A DNA stretch of 64,000 nucleotides from Brucella oryzae (GTDB lineage Bacteria > Pseudomonadota > Alphaproteobacteria > Rhizobiales > Rhizobiaceae): the NCBI GenBank assembly GCA_012103035.1, contig JAAVLL010000002.1, forward strand, positions 930,001 to 994,000. The letters are read 5' to 3'. Shown piece by piece: positions 1 through 9,789 of this stretch. The position numbers and the translations under genes are program-made. The notes beneath the pieces were generated by a model. The model ran no database searches, was not told where the DNA came from, and saw nothing but the letters and a program-made list of their open reading frames with translations. The stretch's first letter is position 1, and each line of letters opens with the position of its first letter.

Positions 1-892
1 GCGACACGGTCAGATACTGGCCGAGGCCGGGCCAACTGAAGACGGTCTCGGTCACGACAGCCCCTCCAGCAGACCTGCATAGGTGAGCGCTAGAACTGTC
101 ACCAGCTGCACGGCAACGGTCGGGAAAGCATGTTTCCAGATGACGGAGGTGAGAGACAGGCCTTTCGCACGTGCCGTAATCACGAATTCACCCTTGAGCG
201 CATCAAGCATAAAGGCGCGGGTCATACGCGTGATATACGCCATACTGAAATATGCGAGGATCAGGACCGGCTGCACCATATGGTAGACCGCGTCCCAGAA
301 CGCATCCCAGTCCCCTCAAGGAGACTGTCGATCGTGAGCAGACCGGTAACGTGGGGATCATGCCCTCATAGATGATGTCCTGACGTCCGGGTCCCGGTGC
401 GATATCGAGCGTCGCATAGAAGACCAGAAGCGATATCAGAGCCAGCATGAAGACCGGAACAGAATGACCGGCAAGGCATATGACGCGGATCGTCTGGTCG
501 ATAACGGAACCCTGTCGGACAGCAGCCCAAACACCCAGTGGAATGCCGACAAGCGCCGCAACAAGAAGTGCCGCCGTTGCCAGTTCCAATGTCGCGGGAA
601 AATAGCGAGCGATATCCTGCGTCACCGGATTTCGGGTCAGGATGGAATTGCCGAAATCACCGTGCAGCACCTGTCCAACATAGTGCACAAACTGGACCAC
701 GAGCGGCTGATCAAGGCCCATCTCCGCACGGACACGCTGGATAACAGCCTCAGGTGCGTTGTCACCAACCGCAGCGATAACAGGATCGACCGGCATAACA
801 CGACCGATCATGAAAGTAATGACCATCAACCCGAACAGCGTGATCAACACGCTGCTCAGGATACCGGTCAGGTTCTTGAGGCTTTTCTTCAC
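1..892 (-). CDS. Peptide-type ABC transporter permease, DppB family (partial, frame broken)
   Basis: Inner-membrane channel subunit of a dipeptide/oligopeptide-type ABC importer. Seen: an N-terminal membrane segment ending in a MPVDP motif, the GDFGNSI motif typical of DppB/OppB, several hydrophobic helices, and the cytoplasmic EAA-type loop (ITARAKGLSLTSVIWKHAF) that contacts the ATPase. The start is GTG at 892, overlapping the stop of the binding-protein gene in a GTGA tetranucleotide, which implies translational coupling. The frame breaks near 62, 313 and 350; the first two are runs of four C where five restore the frame. The C-terminus (SWPGLGQYL motif readable at about 10-40) runs off the left edge. 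DppC and the ATPase genes would be expected beyond the window. Confidence 0.85.
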
Positions 893-2486
893 GCCTTGGC
901 GATCCCTGCATAGGAATGAGAATCGGACAGGACGCCAAGACGCATTCCGGTAACATCCTTGCGGCAGGCGGCCGTCTCGAACTTCTGCATCATGATGATG
1001 AACGGGCTGTTGTTCATGAATTCGCGCTGCAGATCTTCATACATCTTCACGCGCTTTGCCGGATCCTGTTCATCACGCGCAGCAAGAGACTTCTTGGAGA
1101 AATCCTCATTCTGGAAGTGCGAGCGCCATGCAAAAGGCTTCGTTTTCGCATCATCAGAATTATCCGGATTGTTGCAGAAGACATCGACATTGGTGTTCGG
1201 ATCGAAATAGTCCGACCCCCATACAGTCAATGCCATCTGGTGTTCACGAGCGCGCATCTTCGTCAGAACCTGACGATTTTCAGCAGCCAGCAGCTCTACC
1301 TTGATACCGATTTCGGCAAGGCTTGCCTGAATCGCCTGTGCGATATCGGGGCTCGGCTGTGCCGAATAGTGATCCATCTTGATAGAAAAGCCATCGGGAA
1401 CACCAGCTTCGGCGAGCAGAGCCTTCGCCTTAGCAATATCCTTCTTGAACGGATTCTCATTCAGCGCTGCCGGAAAACCTTCAGGAACGAGACTTTGGTG
1501 AACCTTGTAATTCAGCGGCACGATATTCTTCTGGATGCCATCATAGTCTACAGCCCACTTGATTGCTTCCCAGACTTTCGGTTTGGCAAGAACTTCCACG
1601 CTCTGGTTGAGCGACATCAGCATCAAACCGCCGACACCCTTGCGCACCAGATTATAGCTTTCATCGCCATCCAGAACACGAAGCTGCTCGGTAGTGAGGT
1701 TACGTGCAATATCGACGTCCCCTTCTGGAGCATGAGAAGCTGCGAGGACGGGTCCGCAACGTGACGCAAAAGGATGCGCTTCACATTGCCCTTGTATGCG
1801 CCATGCGGATTAACGTTCAGCATAATGCTTTCGCTCGGCTTCCAGGAAACGAGAACCCATTCACCCGAACCGGCGCTGTTTTTCTGAAGCCAGCCATTAC
1901 CGAGATCGTCACCGGAGGCATTTTCCAGAACGGCCTTCTTTTCAACAATACTGGCGACGCTGGCCGACAGGCAATACAGCAGGAAAGGCAGCGACGTTGA
2001 CTGCTCAACCGTCAGAGTCAATGTCGACGGATCAGTTGCAACGATGTTCTTCTCCACATTTTCAGGCGTGAAACCGAACTGGCCAATGATGAAAGCTGGG
2101 CCCTTGTTCATCTTGATCGCGCGCTGCAGCGAGAAGGCAACATCATCAGCTGTGATCTGTGCGCCGCTTGCAAATTTTGCATTCGGATCGATCTTGAAGG
2201 TGAAGGCTTTTCCATCAGCGTCGGCTTCCCAGGAAACAGCAACGCCGCCTTCCACCTGATCCGGATTGGAAAGACTTGGATGTACCAGACGCTGATACAT
2301 GTTGTTGCAGATTTCGCTGCCGACAGCTTCAAAGCTCTCATGCGGATCAAGACTGGTCATATTGTCGAGCTGCTGGGCCACAACCAGAATGTCCTGACGC
2401 CCGGCTCCTATTGCAGGCAAAATGCTTGCATAGGACAGGAAAGGAACGGCAGCAGCGCCTGCCAGAAAACCACGTCTTGAAATCAT
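889..2486 (-). CDS. Periplasmic substrate-binding protein of a peptide-type ABC importer (SBP family 5), Tat signal
   Basis: Family 5 extracellular solute-binding protein, about 530 residues, which captures peptides or similar solutes for the permease encoded immediately downstream. The start is ATG at 2486, behind a GAGGAG ribosome site at 6-7 bases. The N-terminus MISRRGFLAG is a twin-arginine export signal followed by a hydrophobic stretch, so the protein probably leaves the cell folded. Family hallmarks seen: SLDPHESFEAVGSEICNNMY near the mature N-terminus, the LTLTVEQ region, and the C-terminal FNN-type motif (REFMNNSPFIIMM). One frame break lies at 1719-1722, where four C should be five; the second half continues cleanly. 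Substrate unknown; the divergent dipeptidase suggests peptides. Confidence 0.87.
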
Positions 2487-2794
2487 TGAGAGCTCCTCTT
2501 GCAACGCTTTCTGAAAGGCTTCCTGTTATCGGGAACCATATAGACAGCGTTCTATCTCTGGATACATTTTTCCAGCTTCCCGCTATCACGTCAGCGGAGG
2601 CAGGGGCCAATGCAGAATTTTGCATTCCCTATGCAGAGTTTGCATGAGGACAAACTAAAAGAGACCTTTTGCTTGAAAGAATCGCTGTTCATGCAGGGCA
2701 GTCATATCAAGCGTCCGAAATCGCATTTGCAATTCTTCTCACTTGGGTCCATCACCGCCCTGAAATCCTGGATTTGATTTGAAAAGGCTTCCCC
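2487..2794. other. Divergent promoter region between binding protein and dipeptidase
   Basis: This 308-base gap separates two divergent genes. It holds the tandem inverted repeats at 2610-2645, described separately. No further gene is convincing here, and no exact promoter hexamers could be assigned. Confidence 0.5.
2610..2645. promoter_or_regulatory. Tandem inverted repeats, probable regulator-binding sites
   Basis: Two near-identical boxes lie side by side: ATGCA-N6-TGCAT at 2610-2625 and ATGCA-N5-TGCAT at 2631-2645. Their centres are about 20.5 bases apart, close to two helical turns, as expected for two dimers on the same face of DNA. They sit in the divergent promoter between the peptide importer and the dipeptidase. 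The N5 spacer may be N6 with one T lost. The regulator is not encoded nearby and is unknown. Confidence 0.5.
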
Positions 2795-3831
2795 ATGGCG
2801 ACACAACAGAAGATCCCCGTTTTCGATGGCCACAACGACGTGCTACTGCGCCTATGGTCATCTGACGCTTCCGAGCCGGAAAAGCGCTTTCTTGAAGGAG
2901 AGAATGTCGGGCACATTGATCTTCCACGTGCCCAGAAAGGGGGCTCGGCGGCGGTCTGTGCGCAGTATACGTGCCCTCACCTTCACGAGAACTGGACGCC
3001 AATGGCAACCTCGCAACGCCAAGCCAGACGGATGCGATGAAGGCAACGCTCGCTATGTCGGCCATTCTTCTGAAGATCGAACGAGCGTCAGAGGGCAACG
3101 TCCGCATCTGCCGCACGGCAGCCGATATTCGCGATGCATTTGCCAAAGGCATTTTCGCTTCTGTCTATCATATCGAAGGTGTGGAGGCTTTTAGCGAAGA
3201 CCTTGATGCCCTTTATGTTTTGCATGAGGCCGGCGAGAACGCTGGGACCTGTCTGGAGCCGCCCAAATATTTTTGCCCACGGCATACCTTTCCGGTTTCC
3301 AGCGTCGCCTGATATCGGCCCCGGTCTCACGGATCATGGCAAGGCACTCATTCGCGCCTGCAATGAACTTAAAGTCATGGTTGACCTTTCCCATATGAAC
3401 GAAAAGGGTTCTGGGATATCGCAGCAATTTCCGATGCACCCCTCGTGGCGTCGCATTCCAATGCTCACGCGCTTTGCCAGCAAAGCCGAAATCTGACCGA
3501 CAAACAACTCGATGCCATTCGTGATACTGGCGGCCTCGTCGGGCTTAATTTTGGCGTTTCGTTCCTGCGTGAAGACGGAAAGCGCGATCCGAATACCGAT
3601 CTGAGCGAACTCGTTCGCCATGCTGATTACATCGTCAACCGCATCGGAATCGACCATCTGGCTCTGGGTTCCGATTTTGACGGCACCACAATTTCTTCTA
3701 CTCTTCGCGATGTCGGCGATCTTCAGCTCGTCATAGAGGCCTTCCGTAAACACGGTTATGACGATGCTTCCATCGTCAAGTTGGCTCATGCGAACTGGAT
3801 CAATGTGCTTGAACGGACATGGGGCGCCTAA
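2795..3831 (+). CDS. Membrane dipeptidase, peptidase family M19 (frame broken)
   Basis: Zinc-dependent dipeptidase of the renal-dipeptidase family, which hydrolyses dipeptides, often including D-residues at the C-terminal side. Seen in order: FDGHNDVLLR at the N-terminus (HxD metal ligands), VYHIEGVEA (metal-bridging Glu region), DLSHMNEKG, VASHSNAHALC (two His ligands), and LALGSDFDGT near the C-terminus. About 345 residues, normal for the family. Frame breaks near 2969, 3235 and 3410; the last is TT where TTT restores GFWDIA. It is divergent from the peptide importer, so import and hydrolysis of small peptides are probably co-regulated. Confidence 0.9.
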
Positions 3832-4168
3832 ACAAGAAAGATCTCACCCCTCAGGGGTGAGATCAAAACATGATGATGTATATGCCCGTCGAACATTTCC
3901 AGGAGGCCCTTCGTGGCCTCCCGACTTGCATATCGAACAGGTGAAGCAAGCGCTTCCGCCAAAGTCTCTCTACTGTCATATTTGGTCCAGAGAACCATCG
4001 GGTACGCGGGCGCACCTTCGTCGCGCTCGACAGCGTAAAGGACACGAACTTCCCTGATGCCCGGAAAATCAAGCCACATCGGCATAAGGATATCAGCCAC
4101 ATAGGCTTTGAACGCATTCTCGCGCCCAGCATGAATAGCACCTTCAAAAAGGCTTGTCTGACAATCAT
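3828..4168 (-). CDS. Small conserved protein, possible ferredoxin-like (Dabb/EthD-type) fold
   Basis: About 100-residue protein that I cannot name firmly. If one C is restored near 4157, the N-terminus reads MIVQTSLFEGAIHAGRENAF, followed by YVADILMPMWLDFPGIREV, VRVLYAVERDEGAPAYPMV and an EALASPVRYASREATKGLLEMF helix. This beta-alpha-beta pattern resembles small dimeric alpha-beta barrel proteins. It lies 9 bases beyond the stop of the 2-hydroxyacid dehydrogenase, as last gene of the operon. The frame as read runs through the terminator palindrome to 3828, so the true stop may be near 3863 and another indel is likely. Function unknown. Confidence 0.55.
3840..3864. terminator. Terminator-like perfect inverted repeat
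   Basis: A 25-base palindrome (12-base arms, one central base) sits just after the dipeptidase stop. On the minus strand it is followed by a T-rich stretch (CTTTCTTGTTT), so it best terminates the leftward operon that begins at the LacI gene; it may also stop plus-strand transcripts. Confidence 0.7.
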
Positions 4169-4177
4169 GGGAATAAC

Positions 4178-5128
4178 TCAGTTTACCTTGGTCGGCGGAA
4201 TATCGCCTGAAAAATATGCTGCGAGATTGACGAGCACGAGTTCGCCCATTCCGACACGTGTTTCTAGAGTTGCGCTGCCCTGATGCGGCATCAGCACCGT
4301 ATTTGGCGCGGTCAGGAAGTCTTCGCGTATCGTCGGTTCATCCACGAAGACGTCAAGACCAGCTCCAGCGATAATTCCGTTATTCAATACAGCCAGAAGC
4401 GCTTCTTCATCAACGACACTGCCGCGGGCGACATTGACCAGATAGCCCCTGTTTCCAAGCGCTGCGAGAACATCCGAGTTGACGATATTGGCCGTTGATG
4501 GGTTAGCCGCAACACAGACTGCGAGCACGTCACTTTCCCGCGCGAAGCTCCACCGGAGTCGTGTGCGCAATCCAGTCTGTGCCAGCGACAGGCGAGCGAT
4601 TCAGTAATGCACTTCCATACCGAATGCTTCTGCCCGTCGTGCAAACGACTTTCCGATCTGGCCAAGCCCCAGAATGCCAACCCGCTTGCCCTTTGGGCTA
4701 ACCCCAAGAGGAAATGCTTCCCGGCGGGCCCATTTGCCTTGCCGCACAAACTGGTCACCTGCACCAACATGGCGCATCACCGCAAGCATAAGGGCAATAC
4801 CAATATCGGCAACATCATCGGTCAAAACACCCGGTGTAGTACTGACATGCACTTTGCGATCCCGTGCAAAGGCGAGGTCAACCTTATCCGTTCCAACCCC
4901 GTTGATAGCGATCAAACCGAGGGACGGCAGACGTTCTATCCACTCGTTGGAAAGCCCGGTTCCGCCGCCGGTAACAACGGCGCGGATCGTGCCGAGGGCT
5001 GCGTCGATTGCCGCCTTGTCTTCCGGCTTGTACAGCCGAAGAACCTTGTATGATGCATCCAATCGTTCTTCGATCAGCGGCATCATCGGTTCTATGAGCA
5101 GAACTTCGTTCGTCACTTCAAACTCCAT
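4178..5128 (-). CDS. D-isomer-specific 2-hydroxyacid dehydrogenase (frame broken)
   Basis: NAD(P)-dependent reductase of 2-oxoacids, probably of the glyoxylate/hydroxypyruvate reductase type. Seen: GVGTDKVDL in the first substrate-domain, the Rossmann motif GILGLGQIGKSFARRA, NVARGSVVDEEAL carrying the catalytic Arg, the DVFVDEP motif with the catalytic Glu region, and MPHQGSAT with the catalytic His. About 316 residues, normal length. The frame breaks near 4560-4600. It is the sixth gene of the LacI-headed operon, 20 bases after the ATPase gene, so the imported compound or a product of it is probably a 2-oxo or 2-hydroxy acid. Confidence 0.88.
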
Positions 5129-5148
5129 TACTAAACTATTGGAGATGA

Positions 5149-5926
5149 TCAGGAAATCTGACCAATAAATGCCTTCGTGCGCTCATGCTTCGGATTACCA
5201 AAGAATTCCTCCGGTTCCGCCATCTCGAGAATTTGCCCTTGATCCATGAAGATGACACGGTCTGCCACCTGTCGTGCGAAGCCCATTTCATGGGTAACGC
5301 AAAGCATGGTCATACCTTCCTTGGCGAGATCGATCATGGTATCGAGAACTTCCTTGACCATTTCAGGATCAAGTGCCGAAGTCGGTTCATCGAAAGCATG
5401 ATCTTGGGATTCATGCAGAGTGCACGTGCAATCGCCACACGCTGTTGCTGACCGCCGGATAGCTGTGCCGGATATTTATCCGCCTGTTCAGGAATGCGAA
5501 CGCGCTCCAGATATTTGCGTGCTGTCTTTTCGGCTTCAGACTTGGAAACACCACGCACTTTCATCGGAGCCAAAGTGCAATTCTCAAGAACCGTCATATG
5601 CGGAAAGAGGTTGAACTGCTGGAAAACCATGCCGGTTTCCTGTCGGACAATATCCACGTTCTTTCCACCTGCAGTCAGGTCATGGCCGTCGACAACGATG
5701 CGGCCCTCCTGAATGGTCTCCAGCTGATTGATGCAGCGGATAAGGGTCGACTTTCCCGAGCCAGACGGACCGCAAATCACGATACGCTCACCGCGAGCCA
5801 CTGTCAGATTGATATCTCTGAGTGCGTGATACTTACCGTACCACTTGTTCACTCCTGCATGAGTACTGCAGGATCGGAAACATCCTGCGGAAGCCGGTTC
5901 GTTCTTCCCTGAGCCATCTGGTTCAT
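5149..5926 (-). CDS. Polar-amino-acid-type ABC transporter ATPase (GlnQ/HisP family, frame broken)
   Basis: ATP-hydrolysing subunit of the adjacent importer. Seen: Walker [11 protein letters not shown]-loop [12 protein letters not shown], signature LSGGQQQR, Walker B with [11 protein letters not shown] (readable only when a break near 5390 is repaired), and switch [14 protein letters not shown]. Start chosen at ATG 5926, whose frame joins the kinase domain if one G is restored near 5855; this gives a family-typical length of about 259 residues. A hairpin separates it from the binding-protein gene upstream. Confidence 0.88.
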
Positions 5927-5956
5927 GTCGAGAAACTCACTTTCGTGGACTGGGTC

Positions 5957-5985
5957 GTCATGCCCGTCCATTCGGCGGGCATGAC
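5957..5985 (-). promoter_or_regulatory. Intercistronic hairpin between binding protein and ATPase genes
   Basis: Ten-base arms GTCATGCCCG and CGGGCATGAC with a 9-base loop, directly after the binding-protein stop, without a T-run. Such hairpins commonly protect upstream mRNA from 3' decay or cause partial termination, giving more binding protein than ATPase. That role is inferred. Confidence 0.55.
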
Positions 5986-5996
5986 AAAGTCGAAGC

Positions 5997-6793
5997 TTAC
6001 TTTGCCTGAGAAACAAAATCCGGCAGCGGCGTACCAAGCCACTTCTCATGAATCTTGTTCAATTCGCCGTCGCTCTTCACCTTTTCGATGAATTTGTTGA
6101 CGAATTCGAGCATTTCCGTCGAACCTTTACGAACAGCGATACCCTGCACCTGCTGGCTGAGCTGAATTTTCTGCTCATAACGGCCCGGCGCAGCCTTTCG
6201 ATTTCGGCAGCCACGACATTGGAAAGACCGATAAGCTCAACCTGCCCCGAGGCAGAGCCTGCACAGCGCTTGCGTCATCATCGAAGCGACGAATGTTTGC
6301 GTCCTGTGGTGCTACCTTAGTTACTGCTGTGTCCTGTGTGGACGCGCGCGCGACGCCGATGGTTTTACCGGAAATATCCTCCGGCTTTGCAACAGCAATA
6401 TCTTTTGGCCCAAACACGCCGATCGAAATGCCCGCATAGGGCTGCGAGAAGTCAACGCTCTTGGCGCGTTCCTCGGTGATGCCCAACGAGGCAACTAGAA
6501 CATCGACCTGCCCGCTCTGCAGATATGGGATCCGGTTTGGACCGGTAACCGGTACGATCTGAGCTTCAACGCCCAGTTCCTTCGCCAGCAGCTTTGCTAC
6601 ATCGGCGTCATAGCCATCCGGTTCATTGCTAGTGTTCATGATGCCAAACGGCGGAAAGTCGACCAGCATACCGATCTTGATTTTTCCGGCAGACTTAATG
6701 CCGTCAACAGTCTGTGCAAAAGCTGTCGGTGCCAACACCGTCGCGAGCTCCCGCACCAATCAAGGCCATTGCCAAACGTCTGGTGATAGTCAT
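5997..6793 (-). CDS. Polar-amino-acid-type periplasmic binding protein (SBP family 3, frame broken)
   Basis: Family 3 solute-binding protein, about 265 residues, feeding the two permeases encoded upstream. It begins MTITRRLAMALIGAGA, an export signal, with cleavage probably after AFA. Seen: GKIKIGMLVDFPPFGIMN, DVLVASLGITEERAKSVDFSQPY (family signature) and GKTIGVARASTQD. The C-terminus ends KWLGTPLPDFVSQAK. Breaks near 6755 and between 6180 and 6260. Family 3 proteins usually bind amino acids or opine-like compounds; the LacI control hints at a less usual ligand. Confidence 0.86.
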
Positions 6794-6918
6794 GCTTATT
6801 CCTTCCCTATTAATAGCCGATCTCCTCACCGGCATCGTTTCATTATCTCGGCAAATTCGCTGATGCAGTATCGTGCCACATTCAGTCGGAAGCGCCGTTC
6901 GTCTTTCCCAAGCCCCAG

Positions 6919-7571
6919 TTACCGAGCTGTAGCGCGAGAAAACCTCGTTTCCATGCGACGCGCTAAAATAGATAGCGGCCAGCAAAGGACAAAATAGACA
7001 GCCGCTACTGTGCCAAACACCATGAACGGGCTGAACGTCGCATTGTTGATGATCTGTCCCTGTCGCGTCAGTTCTGTGAAACCGATGATCGCGGCAAGCG
7101 ACGTGCCCTTGATGAGTTGCACTAAAAGCCCACGGTCGGCGCGACAGAAATGCGAGCGGCCTGCGGCAGGATCACGTAGCGCATGCGGTTATAGTAGCGT
7201 AGCCCCAGCGCCGTAGCTGCTTCACGTTGGCCAGGCGGCACTGCATCGATACAACCGCGCCAAATCTCACCGAGAAACGCGCTCGCATGCAATGTCAGTG
7301 CAATCGTCGCAGCAATCCACGGATTGATACCCAGACCAAAAATATTCAGGCCAAAACACCAGGAATAGCTGCATCAGAAGCGGCGTACCCTGAAACAGCC
7401 GTATGAAGCCGAGTGCGACGTAACGTGGAACGCGAGCATCAGAGACTCGCATCAGCGCGACAAGCAACCCACCGATTCCCCACCGACAAAAGCAATAGCG
7501 GAAAGAGCGATAGTCCATTGCGCTGCATAGACGATAATGAGGAATTCGTTCCAGCCGAAAGGTCTGATCAT
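6919..7571 (-). CDS. Polar-amino-acid-type ABC permease, second subunit (frame broken)
   Basis: HisM/GlnP-type membrane subunit, about 217 residues. The start ATG at 7571 follows GGAGCGGGCC and begins MIRPFGWNEF. Seen: FIRLFQGTPLLMQLFLVFF (the conserved RGTP-like element), HASAFLGEIWRG, the GQREAATALGL EAA loop, the QAARISVAPTVGFLVQLIKGTSLAAIIG helix pair, and a basic C-terminus. Breaks near 7130, 7345 and 7480. It lies 9 bases after the partner permease. Confidence 0.86.
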
Positions 7572-7580
7572 GGCCCGCTC

Positions 7581-8246
7581 CTATCGGCTCAACGGATATT
7601 TAAATGCCATCTTCTCGATCAGCGCAAAATGGCCGAGAAACCGATGGACATGACAAGGTACATGAGCGTGATAACGATATAGACCTCGAAACTCGCGAAA
7701 GTCGCGGATTGCAGATCGTTACCGGCAGCCGCAAGCTCATTCGCCGATATGACCGAAACGACACTAGAGGTCAGCATCAGATAGATGAATTGGCTGGTCA
7801 GTGACGGATAAACCGTCCGCAAGGCCGGTTTCATGATGACATAGCGAAAGACTTGCAGTTTGGAGACCGAGCGCGGTCCCCGCTTCCACTTGGCCTTTGT
7901 GAATAGATTCAATACCGGCGCGAATAATTTCCGTGCCGTAGGCGCCGAAATTCACCACCAGCGCGAGAAGCGCCGCGCTGTTGGGCGATAATCGCAAACC
8001 GGCAGACGGCAACCCAAAGAAGATGAAGAAAATCTGCACCAGAAACGGTGTGTTACGGATAATTTCGATATAGGTGTCGATGATAAAGCGAACCGGCTTT
8101 GGTCCAGACGTCTTGCCGACCGCGCAGACAACCGAGACGATGAGGCCCAGCACCATAGCAGCGCAGGAAAGCTCAATTGTCTGCCATGCGCCGACAAGCA
8201 GCTTGTCCATCGACGCGAAAACAGGCGCGAAGTTGAAATTATACAA
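7581..8246 (-). CDS. Polar-amino-acid-type ABC permease, first subunit (frame broken)
   Basis: Membrane subunit of about 221 residues. The start is set at TTG 8246 because a strong GGGAGG ribosome site lies 7 bases upstream; the protein then begins MYNFNFAPVFASMDKLL. Seen: IEIIRNTPFLVQIFFIFFGLP (conserved permease element), NFGAYGTEIIRAGIESI, HKGQVEAGTALGL EAA loop, TSSVVSVISANELAAAG. Breaks near 7885 and 7617; restoring a C at the latter gives the natural end AFKYPLSR. First structural gene after the probable LacI operator. Confidence 0.86.
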
Positions 8247-8300
8247 TGCTGAACCTCCCGGTACACGAACTATGCCGACTTTTCCTCCTGGCGGCAATAA

Positions 8301-8318
8301 ATTTAGATCGATCTAAAT
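8301..8318. promoter_or_regulatory. Perfect 18-base palindrome, probable LacI-family operator
   Basis: ATTTAGATC followed by its exact reverse complement GATCTAAAT, with the central CG typical of LacI-family operators. It lies 35 bases beyond the end of the LacI gene and 54 bases upstream of the first permease start, where it can block a promoter for the transport genes. Confidence 0.7.
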
Positions 8319-8352
8319 GCGTTTAACCTCGTTCGTCAATCATTAATTCGGA

Positions 8353-9385
8353 CTAGATGACGGACGCTTTTACCGGACCGCAGGACTGCCTTACCTGCAG
8401 ATATGTTTCACTAACAATCCGTTGCGCTTCGGTTTTGGGTTTGCCAAACGGGATAGAAGCAATCTAGCAGCGTTCTGGCCCACTGTAACAGGCCGAGTTG
8501 ATACAGAACTCAAGCGCGGACGCGTCGCTTCGGCATCGCTTACATCATCAAAGCCTATCAGAGAAAAATCCTCACCTATTTTTCTCCCGCAATCATAAAG
8601 GCCAGCCGAAAGGCCTAACGCAATCACGTCATTGAAGCAGATTGCCGCTGTCGGCTCACGACCTTCCTGAAAGAGTATCGGAGCAGCTTTGGCAATTTCC
8701 GGCATCGTATGCGGAAAGCGAACAATCATTTCGGGGTCGAGGCCTCGTTGCTGCATCGCATCGCGAAACCCCTCCACGCGCTCGCGATATGCGGAATGAA
8801 CCGGACCGTGCACAGCAAATGCGATTGTCCTATGCCCAAGCCTGGCAAGATGATTGACCGCCTGCCGCATCCCACCCGCGTAATCAACGCCTGCATAGTC
8901 GATTCGATCACTCACATGACGTAGGACCTGCACCACGGGTAAGCCCCAGTCAGCGACTTGTTCGATGAATTCCGGTGCAGTTTCTGCTGTCGGCGACATG
9001 ATCACGCCGTCAACGCCATGTTCACGCATGCGTTGCATAAGAGTGCTTTGGTTGGCGAAATTCTCGTGACTGTTTGCCAGAAGAACGACCAGCCCAGCTT
9101 CACCCACAACACTGTCTATTCCTGAAAGCAACTCGCCGTAAAACGGGTTGCCGAGGGTAGGCACGATGACACCAACCGTATTCGACCGCTCTACCCGGAG
9201 ACTAGCGGCCCCATATTATAAACATAGCCCAATTCCTTTAAGGCTTTTTCCACCTTTTCGCGCGTCGCCGCTCCCACCAACGGGCTTTTGCGGATGACAA
9301 GGGAAGCTGTCGCGCGCGATACATTGGCGTGGCGTGCCACATCCAGTAGCGTAACGCGACTTTTCCTGCGATCGTCACTCGACAT
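8353..9385 (-). CDS. LacI-family transcriptional regulator (frame broken)
   Basis: Repressor or activator of about 343 residues. Start ATG 9385 follows AGGTGAAGTT. The N-terminal helix-turn-helix reads VTLLDVARHANVSRATASLV (about residues 11-30) with the hinge KALKELGYVYN. The periplasmic-binding-like ligand domain is complete: VGVIVPTLGNPFYGELLSGI, VDGVIMSPTAETAPEFI, RIDYAGVDYAGGMRQAV, HRTIAFAVHG, FNDVIALGL, SLIGFDDVSDAEATRP. Breaks near 9205 and 8408; a restored A at the second gives the usual VRQSC ending. It heads the transporter operon and probably binds the palindrome at 8301-8318. Confidence 0.9.
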
Positions 9386-9789
9386 AACTTCACCTGTCAG
9401 CAAGTTGAGCAATATCCGATCCGGTTAAAGATAAAATTCGACAAGACCCGTCGACCGGATTCGAAGCGCGTATAATCAATTGATACTTATGAATTGGTCA
9501 ATCCGCTGGACGCAGAACCTCGAACCATCGTGAGAAAATGAGATTAGGAGGTATTCTCCAATGTTTTATTTTTCACATGCTCTCCCCATCATTGTCGCCC
9601 GCCTTTCACTTTTTTCATTTAGAACGCTATCGTTTTCGAATTTATTCTGCCATTGGAAGATTCGAAGGTTGATCCTTTGGCAAAAATTGCATTCATATAA
9701 GTGCAATGAATATATTGCAGATGTCGGAACTTTGAGACCATTACGAAGGAGCTCAAATGTTCACGTACTCTCACACTCGAGGAGGAAAC
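9386..9789. other. Long divergent promoter/leader region between lacI-type gene and ugpB
   Basis: This 404-base gap holds an ATCAATTGAT palindrome at 9475-9484 and a very good ribosome site (AGGAGGT) seven bases before an ATG at 9561. That ATG opens a 116-codon frame running out of frame into ugpB. Its first 60 or so codons could be a leader peptide, but the composition is not convincing. No other gene is seen. Confidence 0.4.
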
